This document shows, in pieces, positions 8,368 through 16,391 of a stretch of 64,000 nucleotides of DNA. Both the position numbers and the translations under genes were made by a program. Under the pieces are notes generated by a model. It saw only the letters and a program-made list of their open reading frames with translations, was not told the origin of the DNA and did not search any database. Each line of letters opens with the position of its first letter. The stretch's first letter is position 1. This stretch comes from Azotobacter bryophylli (GTDB lineage Bacteria; Pseudomonadota; Gammaproteobacteria; Pseudomonadales; Pseudomonadaceae). The DNA is taken from assembly GCF_042643485.1 (NCBI RefSeq), contig NZ_JBHRSJ010000010.1, positions 51,929 to 115,928 on the forward strand, in the 5' to 3' direction.

Positions 8368-8967
8368 ATGGACAAATCGACCGACCCCACGCCCCGCCTC
8401 AAGCTGGAGCAGTACCTGGGCATGCAGCTCAAGCGCCAGCGCCAGGCCCAGGAACTGAAAATCGCCGACGTCGCACGCATCGCCGGCATCAGCCAGGGCA
8501 TGCTCAGCAAGATCGAGAACGCCCAGGTCTCCACCAGCCTCGACACCCTGAGCCGCCTCTGCGACGTGCTCGGCATGCCCATGTCCAAGCTGTTCAGCCA
8601 GTACGACCAGCAGGGCAGCAGCGCCCTGCTGGTGAAGGCCGGCGAAGGCATGGAGGTGGTCCGTCGCGGCACCGAGAAGGGCCACACCTACCACCTGCTC
8701 AACCACGTGCGCGGCCCGAAGAAGAACTTCGAGGCCTACCTGGTGGAGATGGGCGACGCCAGCGAGGAATTCCCGACCTTCTCCCACCCCGGCACCGAAT
8801 TCCTCCATCTGCTGGAAGGCGAGCTGGCCTACCGCCACGGCAACCAGGTCTACCACATGCAGCCCGGCGACAGCCTGACCTTCGACGGCGAGGTGCCGCA
8901 CGGGCCCGAGCAGCTGATGAAGGTGCCGATCAAGCTGCTGTCGGTGGTGAACTACGGGAAGGAGTGA
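8368..8967 (+). CDS. XRE-family regulator with C-terminal cupin domain
   Basis: 199 residues. An N-terminal helix-turn-helix (about 18-72, with IADVARIAGISQGMLSKIEN) is joined to a cupin sensor domain (about 110-190, with GTEFLHLLEGEL and the GDSLTFDGEVPHG motif). This is the PuuR-like architecture that controls amine and gamma-glutamyl-compound catabolism, often next to GlnT-type glutamine synthetases. It is divergent from gmaS and shares its regulatory region, so it is the likely local regulator of the gmaS-mgs operon. GGAG precedes the ATG by six bases. Effector unknown; glutamine, gamma-glutamyl amides or methylamine are reasonable guesses. Confidence 0.85.
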   Translation: MDKSTDPTPRLKLEQYLGMQLKRQRQAQELKIADVARIAGISQGMLSKIENAQVSTSLDTLSRLCDVLGMPMSKLFSQYDQQGSSALLVKAGEGMEVVRRGTEKGHTYHLLNHVRGPKKNFEAYLVEMGDASEEFPTFSHPGTEFLHLLEGELAYRHGNQVYHMQPGDSLTFDGEVPHGPEQLMKVPIKLLSVVNYGKE

Positions 8968-9054
8968 CCGTATAGATAGAAGGAGGGCCGAGCGGGCGGC
9001 ATGCCCGATCGGCCCCTCCTCCGGCGCCGCCGCGCGAAGCGGCCGCGGCGCTCC

Positions 9055-9774
9055 TCAGCCGGCCGGCGCCTCGACCGGCGCAGGCTCCAGCAGATAGGCG
9101 AGCAGGGCCTCGATCAGCCGGTGGCCTTCGCGGTAGGCCTCCTCCGGGATGGCGGCCAGTTGCGCCGGGCTCTGCACGTAGGGCCCGGGCACCAGTTCAC
9201 CCGCGCATTCCTCCAGCAGCTCGGCGACGATCGCCCGGGTGATCTCCGGGTGGAACTGCAGGCCGATCACCCGCCGCCCGAGCTGGAACGCCTGGTTGCG
9301 GCAGGCCGCGCTGGCCGCCAGATGGCGGGCGCCGGCCGGCAGCTCGAAGGTTTCCCCGTGCCAGTGCAGGGCGCTGAAATGCGCGGGGAAGCGGAAGCAG
9401 TCGTCAGACTCGGGCTGGGCAATGGCCTCGAGCGGGAACCAGCCGATCTCGGCCTGGCCGTTGCCGTACACCCGGGCGCCCAGGGCGCTGGCGATCAGCT
9501 GCGCGCCCAGGCAGATGCCCAGCACCGGCACGCCGGTGGCGATCGCCGCGCGGATGAACCCCTTCTCCTCGACCAGCCAGGGCAGTTCGGCCTCGTCGTT
9601 GACGCTCATCGGCCCGCCCATGGCGATCACCAAGTCGCAGGCCGCGGGATCGGGCAGCCGCGCGTCGGGCAGATAGAAGCGGGTGACCTCGATCTCGGCG
9701 CCGCGCGCCGTCAGCCATGCCTGCATGTGGCCGATGCCTTCGAAGGGGACGTGCTGCAGTACGTGCACTTTCAT
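9055..9774 (-). CDS. Class I glutamine amidotransferase-like protein
   Basis: 239 residues forming a single GATase1 domain of the GMP-synthase-like type. The nucleophile elbow is LGICLGAQLIA (Cys near residue 97) and the His-Glu pair of the triad is seen in LQFHPEIT. There is no partner synthase domain, so it may hydrolyse glutamine or a gamma-glutamyl amide directly, or serve an unlinked synthase. The start at 9774 gives MKVHVLQH, the normal N-terminus of this family; the frame extends upstream without good support. It lies downstream of the sRNA terminator at 9911-9942, hence separately transcribed. A link to gamma-glutamyl amide turnover is suggested only by proximity to gmaS. Confidence 0.8.
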   Translation of the reverse strand: MKVHVLQHVPFEGIGHMQAWLTARGAEIEVTRFYLPDARLPDPAACDLVIAMGGPMSVNDEAELPWLVEEKGFIRAAIATGVPVLGICLGAQLIASALGARVYGNGQAEIGWFPLEAIAQPESDDCFRFPAHFSALHWHGETFELPAGARHLAASAACRNQAFQLGRRVIGLQFHPEITRAIVAELLEECAGELVPGPYVQSPAQLAAIPEEAYREGHRLIEALLAYLLEPAPVEAPAG

Positions 9775-9910
9775 TGGGGGTTCCTGTGGCGAAGAAGTTC
9801 GATGCATGCCGGCCGGCGCCCGGAGCGCCTGGCGGCGATCCCGCCATGCACACTTCCTGCCGACCGATAGCGGAGCGAACCCCGGGCTGGGGAGCCCTTT
9901 CTGGCAGGCG

Positions 9911-9942
9911 AAAAAAAACGGCGCCATCGAGGCGCCGTTTTT
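9911..9942 (-). terminator. Terminator of the Rsm sRNA
   Basis: The stem AAAACGGCGCC / GGCGCCGTTTT with a TCGAT loop is followed on the minus strand by an extended T run (eight T in total). The complement also has A on one side and T on the other, so it could work in both directions. Confidence 0.9.
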
Positions 9943-10046
9943 TCTCAGAAACCCTTCCGTTTCCGTTGGTCATCGTCCTGATACATCGCGATCCTGCGAT
10001 TTCCTGGCTGGCCATCCTTGCCGGCCTGTGCCGATCCGTCGGCACG
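9911..10046 (-). ncRNA. Rsm-type regulatory sRNA (RsmX/Y/Z family), GacA-controlled
   Basis: No protein is encoded in this stretch, but the minus strand shows every mark of an Rsm sRNA. A -10-like TAATAT lies at 10058-10053, giving a start near 10046. The RNA opens with a hairpin GTGCCGA-CGGA-TCGGCAC (10045-10028). Further GGA motifs occur in CAAGGAT (10020-10014), CCAGGAA (10007-10001), the ATCGC-AGGATC-GCGAT hairpin (10000-9985), TCAGGAC (9981-9975) and ACGGAAACGGAA. It ends in a 12-bp GC-rich hairpin with eight T. A GacA box sits about 57 bases upstream. The family sequesters CsrA/RsmA proteins through GGA in loops. About 136 nt, close to the 118-127 nt I recall for pseudomonad Rsm RNAs. 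The genomic position is not the rpoS-fdxA site of P. aeruginosa rsmZ, so which paralogue it is remains open. Confidence 0.82.
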
Positions 10047-10102
10047 GGGTGAATATTAAGAGGCGTCGTTCGGACGGGTAAGTGGCCGATGGCGCCAGTT
10101 GG

Positions 10103-10120
10103 CGTAAGCGATGACTTACA
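10103..10120 (-). promoter_or_regulatory. GacA upstream activating sequence
   Basis: On the minus strand TGTAAG-TCATCG-CTTACG matches the GacA consensus TGTAAG-N6-CTTACA at 11 of 12 positions. A further TGTAAG half site lies at 10133-10128. The spacing to the sRNA start (about 57 bases) suits an activator site. Confidence 0.82.
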
Positions 10121-10242
10121 CGCACGGCTTACAGCGCTTCGTCCGGAAAAAAGCGCCGCTCCGGGCCGGCTGCCAATCCGGATGTGGGGATGCGCGCAGA
10201 TTTTTCCGAACGCTCGGGAGGATCGGGCGGCCGCCGACCGAC

Positions 10243-11640
10243 TCACCCCGCTTTCGAGCGGGGCTTGGTTTTTTCGGGGACGTCCGGCGCCTCCCGCCGG
10301 CTCGCCGGATTGCTGCGCTCGTAGCGGTCCAGCAGCGGCTGGGTGGTGACGCCGTGGATCAGGATGCTCAGGGCGATCACGGACAGCGTGATATCGACGC
10401 AGTCGCCCGTCGCCTCCGGCGCCAGGCCGTGATTCAGCGCATAGGCCAGGTAGTAGAGGCTGCCGATGCCGCGGATGCCGAACCAGCCGATCAGCCGGTC
10501 CTGGGCCGCGCTGACCCAGTGCCGTCCCAGCAGCAGGCGGACGCTCAGGGGGCGGACGAGGACGAACAGGACCAGACCCAGGCCGAGCGCCCGCGCGTCC
10601 CAGTGCGACGAGAGCAGAACGCCCAGCAGAGTCACCAGCAGCACTTCCAGCGAGCGCTCGACCAGGTTGCCGAAGGCCAGCATGTCCCCCATCAGCACGC
10701 CCGCCGCGAAGGTCGGGTTGGACAGCTTGCTCCGGTCCGCTTTGCCGGTCGCGGCCACCGGAGCGCTCATGTGGCCGATCACCGGCAGGGCCTTCTCCTC
10801 GGCCGGAATCTTCGCGTGCTGGGAGGAGGAGAACTCCGCGCGGCGCAGCCCGACCCCGGCGGCGAAGACCGCGAGGAATCCCCAGGCGCCGACCAGGTCG
10901 GCCAGCACGTAGGCCATGCCGATCAGGGCCAGGGCGAGGAAATCGTTGGGCGAGAGGGTACTGTCGCTGTGCTTGGCCCGCAGATAGATGGACAGGCGGC
11001 CGATCAGCCGGCCCAGGTAATAGCCGATCAGCAGCCCGGCGGGGACCGCCCACAGCAGCCGGTGCAGCGCCCAGGCGCCGAGCCACTCGGCCTGCGCCCC
11101 ACCGTACTGCATGAACGACAGGGCGAAGATCACGAAGGGGAAGGCCGTGCCGTCGTTGAGCCCGGCTTCGCCCGACAGAGCGTAGCGCACCCGGTCGAAG
11201 TCGCGGGCGTGGACCACCTGGACCAGTCCGGCCAGCACCGGATCGGTGGGCGCCAGCACGGCGCCGATCAGCAGCGCGACGCCCCAGTCCAGGCCGAACA
11301 GCCAGCGGCCGGCCAGGGCGGTGCCGGCGATGCACAGCAGCATCACCGGCCCGGCCAGCAGATAGGCGTTGCGCCAGGCCGGGTCCGCGAGCGGCAGGCG
11401 CAGCTTGAGGCCGGTGACGAACAGCGAGACCAGCACGGCGACTTCCGTCAGATGCTCCATCCACGGCGCGACCTCCTCGAAGCCCTGGTGCCACAGACCG
11501 AGCCCCAGCGGCCCGATCGCCAGGCCGAAGGCGAGACAGACCACCGAGGTGGATACCGGCAGCCAGCGCAGGTAGGCCGAGCCCAGGGCGAGGATGAGCA
11601 GGAGCGAGCTGAGTACCGCGGTCCAGTCGAGAAAACTCAT
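10243..11640 (-). CDS. Cation:proton antiporter, CPA1 (NhaP-like) family
   Basis: 465 residues with about twelve hydrophobic segments and a short basic C-terminal tail; no RCK or CNMP regulatory domain is present. Typical markers are APTDPVLAGLVQ with the TD pair in helix 5 and GEAGLNDGTAFPFVIF with the ND pair in helix 6. This pattern is that of Na+(K+)/H+ exchange in the inner membrane. It stands alone. On its 3' side lies the Rsm sRNA with its own promoter and terminator. The 468 bases between 9775 and 10242 hold only that sRNA, its GacA box and spacer. Confidence 0.88.
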   Translation of the reverse strand: MSFLDWTAVLSSLLLILALGSAYLRWLPVSTSVVCLAFGLAIGPLGLGLWHQGFEEVAPWMEHLTEVAVLVSLFVTGLKLRLPLADPAWRNAYLLAGPVMLLCIAGTALAGRWLFGLDWGVALLIGAVLAPTDPVLAGLVQVVHARDFDRVRYALSGEAGLNDGTAFPFVIFALSFMQYGGAQAEWLGAWALHRLLWAVPAGLLIGYYLGRLIGRLSIYLRAKHSDSTLSPNDFLALALIGMAYVLADLVGAWGFLAVFAAGVGLRRAEFSSSQHAKIPAEEKALPVIGHMSAPVAATGKADRSKLSNPTFAAGVLMGDMLAFGNLVERSLEVLLVTLLGVLLSSHWDARALGLGLVLFVLVRPLSVRLLLGRHWVSAAQDRLIGWFGIRGIGSLYYLAYALNHGLAPEATGDCVDITLSVIALSILIHGVTTQPLLDRYERSNPASRREAPDVPEKTKPRSKAG

Positions 11641-11745
11641 GGGTGTGCGGCTTCTTGACGGCAGGCATCACCGGTTCGAGGGGAACGACCGCCTGCCGGT
11701 TCGGCCCGTGGCGAGCCGGCAGGCGGTTGCGGACGGCGCGGCCGG

Positions 11746-12810
11746 CTAGGCCCTGTCCCGCCCCGGCGGCGCCGGCCTGGCGAGCGGCTCCCGCTCACCC
11801 ATCGGCCGGGGCGCCATGCCGGGCCGCGCCTCGGCTTCCAGCGTCGCCCGCGTGCCGACCGGCGCCTCGGCCTCTATCCGCTCGACGGCTTCGGCGACCC
11901 GCTCCGGAGCGGCGTAATGCACCATGTGCCCGGCCCCCGGCACCAGCTGCAGATGGCTGGCCGGGAGCTGCTCGTGGAACCAGACGGCGTGCCGCTTGTG
12001 GCTGACCACCTTGTCCTCGGTGCCAGCCATGACGAAGATCGGCAGGCGCAGCTCGCGATAGCGGTCGTGCATCCTCATGACGGTCGGCACCATGATCGCG
12101 CCGTCCTGGGACTCGGCGCGGATCTGCGACGGCCTGACCAGGAAGAAGTAGGGGTAACCGCGCTTGAGGCGCGGCGAAACGGCCAGCGGGGAGAACATGG
12201 CCTTGAGCGTCAGCGGCAGCAGGGCCCAGCCCATGAGCGGCGACAGGGTATAGCGCAGCAGACCGCCGATCAGGGGAATCGCCGGCGGGGTGGCCAGCAG
12301 TACGTCGAGGCGCGGGGTCGGCGTGTAATAGCCCGCCAGCAGCACCAGGCCGGCCACGTCCTCCTGATGGTTCAACGCCATCTTCAGGGCCACCAGCGTT
12401 CCCCAGGAATGGCCGACGACCACCGGACGCACCACCCCAATCTGCACCAGCGCCTGGTGCAGCAGCTCGGCCTGGCGGGCGGCGGTCCACAGCACGCCGT
12501 GCGGGCGGTCGCTGTAGCCGTAGCCGGGGCGGTCGAAGGCGATGACCCGGTGCCGCTCGGCGATCCGCTCCAGCACGCCGCTCTGGAGATAGTCCTCGGC
12601 GGTGACCAGGTTGCCGTGCAGGAGCACCACCGGCGGCCCCTGGCCCACGTCCAGATAATGCAGGCGCACGCCGCCGACCATGACGAACAGCCCTCTGGCG
12701 GGGTGTTCGCGCTCGGTCCGGCGCGTCAGGTAGATGTTGCACAGGACCATGAGCGCCAGAACCAGCAGGATCAGGGCCAGAGTCGCGGCGAGATGACTCG
12801 GATCGTTCAT
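11746..12810 (-). CDS. Membrane-anchored alpha/beta hydrolase
   Basis: 354 residues. An N-terminal hydrophobic helix (about 8-28) is followed by an alpha/beta hydrolase fold with the oxyanion HG dipeptide in VVLLHGN, the nucleophile elbow GHSWGT (Ser near residue 148) and a C-terminal GAGHMVHY His; the Asp is probably in MAGTEDKV. It is likely a periplasm-facing or membrane-tethered esterase/lipase-like enzyme. A proline/arginine-rich tail of about 40 residues follows the catalytic domain. Substrate unknown. Confidence 0.82.
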   Translation of the reverse strand: MNDPSHLAATLALILLVLALMVLCNIYLTRRTEREHPARGLFVMVGGVRLHYLDVGQGPPVVLLHGNLVTAEDYLQSGVLERIAERHRVIAFDRPGYGYSDRPHGVLWTAARQAELLHQALVQIGVVRPVVVGHSWGTLVALKMALNHQEDVAGLVLLAGYYTPTPRLDVLLATPPAIPLIGGLLRYTLSPLMGWALLPLTLKAMFSPLAVSPRLKRGYPYFFLVRPSQIRAESQDGAIMVPTVMRMHDRYRELRLPIFVMAGTEDKVVSHKRHAVWFHEQLPASHLQLVPGAGHMVHYAAPERVAEAVERIEAEAPVGTRATLEAEARPGMAPRPMGEREPLARPAPPGRDRA

Positions 12811-12924
12811 CGGCGTCTCTCCCGTGAGTCGGTTGCAGCACAGTCGCGGACTGCGCCGGGGAATCGGGTCCGCCGAGACGGACCGGCAGAGCGCGGGAAG
12901 GCCTCCGCCGGGACTATCCTACCC

Positions 12925-13788
12925 CTAACGCCGATCGCGGGTCTGGAGGTCCGGATCGGGCAGGTTGTCGGCATCGAGATCGCCAGCCCCGGACGGGGTG
13001 GCGCCGGCGCTGCGCTCGATGTCCACGTCGGTACGGCGCACCGTGTCGCGCACCGTCTCCTGGCGCTGAGTGGTCTCCTTGCCCACCACCACCTCCTCGA
13101 CCACCCGCGCGGTCTTGGCGACCACGGGTTCCTCGGCGGTCTCGCGGATCTCCACCGTACCCTCGCGGAAACCGGCCAGCTCCTCCGGCGAGGCCGGACG
13201 GTCGGCCGGACGGCGCTCGATGCGGGCATGCTCCTCGGTCAGGTTCACGGTCTCCTCGACCGGGCGCTCGGTCATCCGGGAAACGATGCGTACGCGGCCC
13301 ATCATGCGCTCGCGCTTGCCGACCTTCAGCTCCTCCTCCACCACCGGAATGGCCGCGGTCTCGGCCGTCGCAACGGGTGCGACGGTCGTCGCGGTGTCCG
13401 GGCCGCTCCAAGCGGCGCTGCGCTCGTCGATGTCGATGGCGCCGTTGCGCTCCATGATCGCCTCGACCAGCGACTCCTGCGCCTCGTCGTCCACGTCGAC
13501 GGTCACCACCGTGGAGCCGCGGCGGACCGCTTCCGGATAGGTCTCGGCATAGTGCCGGCTGGTCTCGTCCTCGTCGCTGAAGATGGAGTGGAAGAAGTGG
13601 CTGATCCGCTCGCCGACGGATTCGTCCCGGGTCGAGTCGGCCCTGACCGCGGTGGCCTCGCCGGCCTCGATGTCGTTGGCGGCGGCCAGTTGGATGTTCG
13701 TTTGCGCCACGCCGTTGCTGATCAGCTCGCGCCTGACCTGCTCGGCTTCGTTGTAGTGATCGAAAGCAGCAACCAGAATGTGTCCCAT
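12925..13788 (-). CDS. DUF2382 (YsnF/AvaK-type) stress protein
   Basis: 287 residues. The N-terminal 100 form a general-stress-like domain (MGHILVAAFDHYNEAEQVRRELISNG) and the second half (about 150-260) is the DUF2382 repeat, with alternating IPVVEEELKVGKRE and charged Val/Glu/Arg-rich strands. Homologues are stress-induced proteins of unknown mechanism. The region is strongly acidic and hydrophilic with no signal peptide. A second DUF2382 protein lies immediately upstream on the same strand (59-base gap), so the two probably form an operon. Confidence 0.8.
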   Translation of the reverse strand: MGHILVAAFDHYNEAEQVRRELISNGVAQTNIQLAAANDIEAGEATAVRADSTRDESVGERISHFFHSIFSDEDETSRHYAETYPEAVRRGSTVVTVDVDDEAQESLVEAIMERNGAIDIDERSAAWSGPDTATTVAPVATAETAAIPVVEEELKVGKRERMMGRVRIVSRMTERPVEETVNLTEEHARIERRPADRPASPEELAGFREGTVEIRETAEEPVVAKTARVVEEVVVGKETTQRQETVRDTVRRTDVDIERSAGATPSGAGDLDADNLPDPDLQTRDRR

Positions 13789-13847
13789 GATTCACCTCTA
13801 CGGCTGTTCGGCAGCCTCGGCTGCGATACAAGAGCGATGGCAGGCAG

Positions 13848-14282
13848 CTATCCCTTGCCGGCGGGGGGCGGCTCTCCCGGACCGCTGCGCTCGACGTTCA
13901 CCTCCTCCCGCTGCAGGCTGACCGGCACGCTCTTGCGCACCTCGCGCGCGACTCGCCGCACGTGCAGCTCCTCCTTCAGCATCAGGCGCTTCTCCACGAC
14001 CAGGACCTCCTCGAGCACCGGGACGATGGTGACGTCCCCCTCCTCGCGGACCTGCGGCGGGTCGGCCGGATCGACCGGCGTCCCGCAGGGGACCCGCTCG
14101 ATCACCGCCTCCTCGTAGCGCAGGGAGTCCGACACCTCGTGGTGCTCCGTCCGCACGGACTTGCTGATGCGCACGCGACCGGTCTCGACCTGCCGCTTGT
14201 GCAGGACGGCCTCCTCCGCCACGACGGGAATCGTCTGGCTCGACTGCTGCGTGGATTCGTCGTCAGGCATCCTCTTTCCCAC
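13848..14282 (-). CDS. Short DUF2382-domain protein
   Basis: 144 residues consisting of one DUF2382 domain: IPVVAEEAVLHKRQVETGRVRI, then VREEGDVTIVPVLEEVLVVEKRL and a terminal VSLQREEVNVERSG. It looks like a shortened paralogue of the downstream neighbour lacking the N-terminal stress domain. The frame opens with GTG at 14282; an internal ATG at 14270 (MPDDES) is an equally possible start because AAGAGG abuts it. Likely co-transcribed with the 12925-13788 gene. Confidence 0.72.
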   Translation of the reverse strand: MGKRMPDDESTQQSSQTIPVVAEEAVLHKRQVETGRVRISKSVRTEHHEVSDSLRYEEAVIERVPCGTPVDPADPPQVREEGDVTIVPVLEEVLVVEKRLMLKEELHVRRVAREVRKSVPVSLQREEVNVERSGPGEPPPAGKG

Positions 14283-14390
14283 CCTTCGCCGGACCGGCGT
14301 TTCATGCCTTCCACAGGACTAGAACTCGCAGGGATTCCTTTAGTTCAGGAATCCACGACCCGCTATCGACGACAGGTCGTCCGCCCCGGC

Positions 14391-14906
14391 CTACCAGTAC
14401 TTCGGATAGGCCGCCTGCGGTCGCAGGTTGTTGAACGCCAGGGCCACCAGCGCCACCACCAGCGAGCCCGGCAGCACGGGCGCGAGCAGGAAGTCCCAGC
14501 CCGGCTGCAGGGCGAACACCAGAAGCGGATCGGCGCCGGCCGGCGGATGCCCGGTGCGGGTCGCCAGCATGGCGCTGATCGCCAGGCCGACCGCCAGAGC
14601 CTGGGCCCACCAGGCCCCGCCGCAGACCTGCAGTACCGCCAGACCGACGGCGGAGGCGACCAGATGGCCGCCGACGATGTGCCGCGGCTGGGCCAGCGGG
14701 CTGTCCGGCACGGCGAAGGCGAGGAAGCAGGAGGCGCCGAGCGGCGCCATCAGGGCAGGCACCCCGGCGCGCAGGCTCAGCCAGGCGACCGCGGCGATCG
14801 CCAGGCAGCCGCCGGTCCCGGCCAGCAGCAGGTCCCGCCGCGGCGGTCGTGCGGGCGCCCGGCCGCCGCCCTTCATCCGTGCGAGGTAACGCCGCAAAAC
14901 GCTCAT
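14391..14906 (-). CDS. HPP-family integral membrane protein
   Basis: 171 residues with four to five hydrophobic helices. The HPP-family signature is seen as APLGASCFLAFAVPDSPLAQP in the second helix and RTGHPPAGADPLLV (the HPP tripeptide) further on. Members are inner-membrane proteins, some linked to nitrite transport; the role here is not known. The start at 14906 overlaps the ancestral GST stop by four bases (ATGA), so translation was coupled to it. It has no CBS domain. Confidence 0.82.
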   Translation of the reverse strand: MSVLRRYLARMKGGGRAPARPPRRDLLLAGTGGCLAIAAVAWLSLRAGVPALMAPLGASCFLAFAVPDSPLAQPRHIVGGHLVASAVGLAVLQVCGGAWWAQALAVGLAISAMLATRTGHPPAGADPLLVFALQPGWDFLLAPVLPGSLVVALVALAFNNLRPQAAYPKYW

Positions 14907-15524
14907 CGGACCACCTCCGCCAGGGCATCGAACAGCCCGGGCATCGCCACATGTCCCGGCAGGCGCTGGATGCGCGCGAGCCAGGCGCGGATCGCCGGCC
15001 AGGGCGCCAGATCCACCCGCCCTTCCGGCGCCGGCGATGTAGGGATAGAGGGCCAGATCGGCGATGCCCAGCCGCCCCGCCCCGAACCAGCCGTGTCGCC
15101 CGAGATGGGCTTCCAGCACCGCCAGCAGCGCCGCGCAGGAGGCCTCGGCGGCCGGCACGTCGAGCGGGCGGCCGAAACGGTGATGCAGACGCAGCGCGTT
15201 CGGCCCATGGGCCACTTCGTTGGCCGCGACGGATAGCCAGGCGACCGTGCCGGCCAGGGCGGCCGGGTCGTCCGGCCACCAGTCCGGGCCGCCGTAGCGC
15301 CGGGCCAGGTAGACGAGGATCGCCTGGCTGTCGCGCAGCACGGTCCCGCCGTCCGCAAGCACCGGCACCTGGCCGAACGGGTTGAGCGCCAAGAAGGCCG
15401 GCGTCTTCTGCTCGCGCTCGGCGCCGTTGAGCACATGGCTGCGGTAGTCGAGGCCGAGCAGCGAGAGCAGCAGGCGCACCTTGTGGCAGTTGCCGGACAG
15501 GGGAAATTCGTAGAGCTCGATCAT
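14903..15524 (-). pseudogene. Glutathione S-transferase-like gene with a frameshift
   Basis: The N-terminal thioredoxin-like domain is intact (MIELYEFPLSGNCHKVRLLL, then NPFGQVPVLADGG and RDSQAILVYLARRYG). The C-terminal helical domain is intact up to ALYPYIAGA. Near 15027-15036 the sensible continuation (PEGRVDLAPWPAIRAWLARI ... FDALAEVVR, stop at 14903) moves to another frame; the net change is one base gained or two lost in a GGCGCCGG context. In the original frame reading instead runs on without a stop into the HPP gene, giving an artificial 600-residue frame. The restored stop overlaps the HPP ATG by four bases, so the shift is recent or a sequencing error. The start at 15524 overlaps the upstream gene's stop (ATGA). 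Confidence 0.8.
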
Positions 15525-16075
15525 CGTTCGCCTCCTTGATTCGGACGAGGTGCGCTGTAGCGCGGGGTGATGTGCTGCGGGCAGTTCCACTCGATGGCGG
15601 CGATCTCGATCAGCACGCCCCGCTCCACCTGCGCCCGGTAGTCGGGCAGCGCCAGGCGCGCCATCAGTTGCGGCGCGTCCGCTTCGTGGATCAACCGCGC
15701 CCGGCCCCAGAGCTTGAGCCGCTGACGGGCGGCGTAGTCCATCAGGATCAGGCTGATCCGCCCGTCCGCCAGCAGGTTGCCCACGCTCAGGTACTGGCGG
15801 TTGCCGCGGAAGTCCGGATAGCCGAGGGTGCGTTCGTCCAGCACCTTGAGAAAGCCCGGCGGGCCGCCGCGGTGCTGCACGTAGGGCCAGCCGTTCTCGC
15901 CGACCGTGGCCTGGTAGAAGCTGTCGCGGGCGGCGATGAAGCGGGCTTCGCGCTCGCCGAGACGGTCGCGGCGATCGTCCGCCCGTTCGAAGGCCAGGTT
16001 CGCCTCGCGGCTGGCGTAGCGGGTCTGGGCCGCCTTCACCGAGGGGGTGAAGGCGATTTCGGCAAAGGCTCGCAT
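15521..16075 (-). CDS. Pyridoxamine 5'-phosphate oxidase-like flavoprotein
   Basis: 184 residues. The pattern DSFYQATVGENGWPYVQHRGGPPGFLKVLD and the later GNLLADGRISLILMDY / RLKLWGRARLI segments are those of the FMN-binding split-barrel family that resembles pyridoxamine-phosphate oxidase. A role in cofactor synthesis is unlikely; such proteins are usually FMN- or F420-like oxidoreductases of unknown substrate. It is the first fully intact gene of a short minus-strand cluster with GST and HPP and is divergent from a LysR regulator. GGGGAGC lies a few bases upstream of the ATG at 16075. Confidence 0.78.
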   Translation of the reverse strand: MRAFAEIAFTPSVKAAQTRYASREANLAFERADDRRDRLGEREARFIAARDSFYQATVGENGWPYVQHRGGPPGFLKVLDERTLGYPDFRGNRQYLSVGNLLADGRISLILMDYAARQRLKLWGRARLIHEADAPQLMARLALPDYRAQVERGVLIEIAAIEWNCPQHITPRYSAPRPNQGGER

Positions 16076-16089
16076 GTTCGTGCTCCCCT

Positions 16090-16272
16090 TCAGGCCGGTC
16101 CGGCGGCGCGCGGCGCGAACCGGGGAAAGTCGATCCCGGCCCGGCGGGCCTTGCCGAGGATGTCGGGCAGCCTGCCGAGGCTGGTCTGCCCGAGGCTGGT
16201 CTGCACGGCTTCGAGCAGGGCATGCTGCGCGGCGTCGGCGCACTCCACGGCGAGAGGGGCGATTCGGCTCAT
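16090..16272 (-). pseudogene. Remnant of a carboxymuconolactone-decarboxylase/AhpD-like gene
   Basis: A 60-codon frame begins MSRIAPLAVECADAAQHALL, the normal N-terminus of AhpD-like (CMD) proteins of about 180 residues. It then runs into a perfect 15-base tandem duplication and a short Arg/Pro/Ala tail with no CXXC region. I read it as a gene truncated by a large deletion. GGAG lies about six bases before the ATG. It is the first gene of the cluster divergent from the LysR gene, so the original target of that regulator was probably a GST/CMD/oxidase detoxification set. Confidence 0.55.
16175..16204. repeat. 15-bp tandem duplication
   Basis: CCGAGGCTGGTCTGC is present twice in direct succession. 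In the remnant gene it encodes the repeated Thr-Ser-Leu-Gly block. Confidence 0.95.
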
Positions 16273-16347
16273 GGTCGATCTCCTGGGAGCGGAACCGGGA
16301 TGGCTCCGTTGCCCGGCATACTGATCCCCCCTTGCCTTCAATAAGAA

Positions 16348-16374
16348 TCTGCGCAGAATCCAATTGATAATTCA
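16348..16374. promoter_or_regulatory. Candidate LysR operator region
   Basis: The 119-base divergent space between the CMD remnant and the LysR gene holds a perfect palindrome TCTGCGCAGA (16348-16357), flanked by GAAT/AATC, and an AATT-GAT-AATT repeat just downstream, close to the LysR start at 16392. Divergent placement and dyad symmetry fit an autoregulating LysR site. Confidence 0.45.
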
Positions 16375-16391
16375 AAAAGGAGCAACAATCG

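Noticed and set aside
14391..16223. A 610-residue apparent fusion of a GST and an HPP membrane protein
   Set aside because: It results from a frameshift in the GST gene; the HPP gene has its own ATG coupled to the true GST stop.
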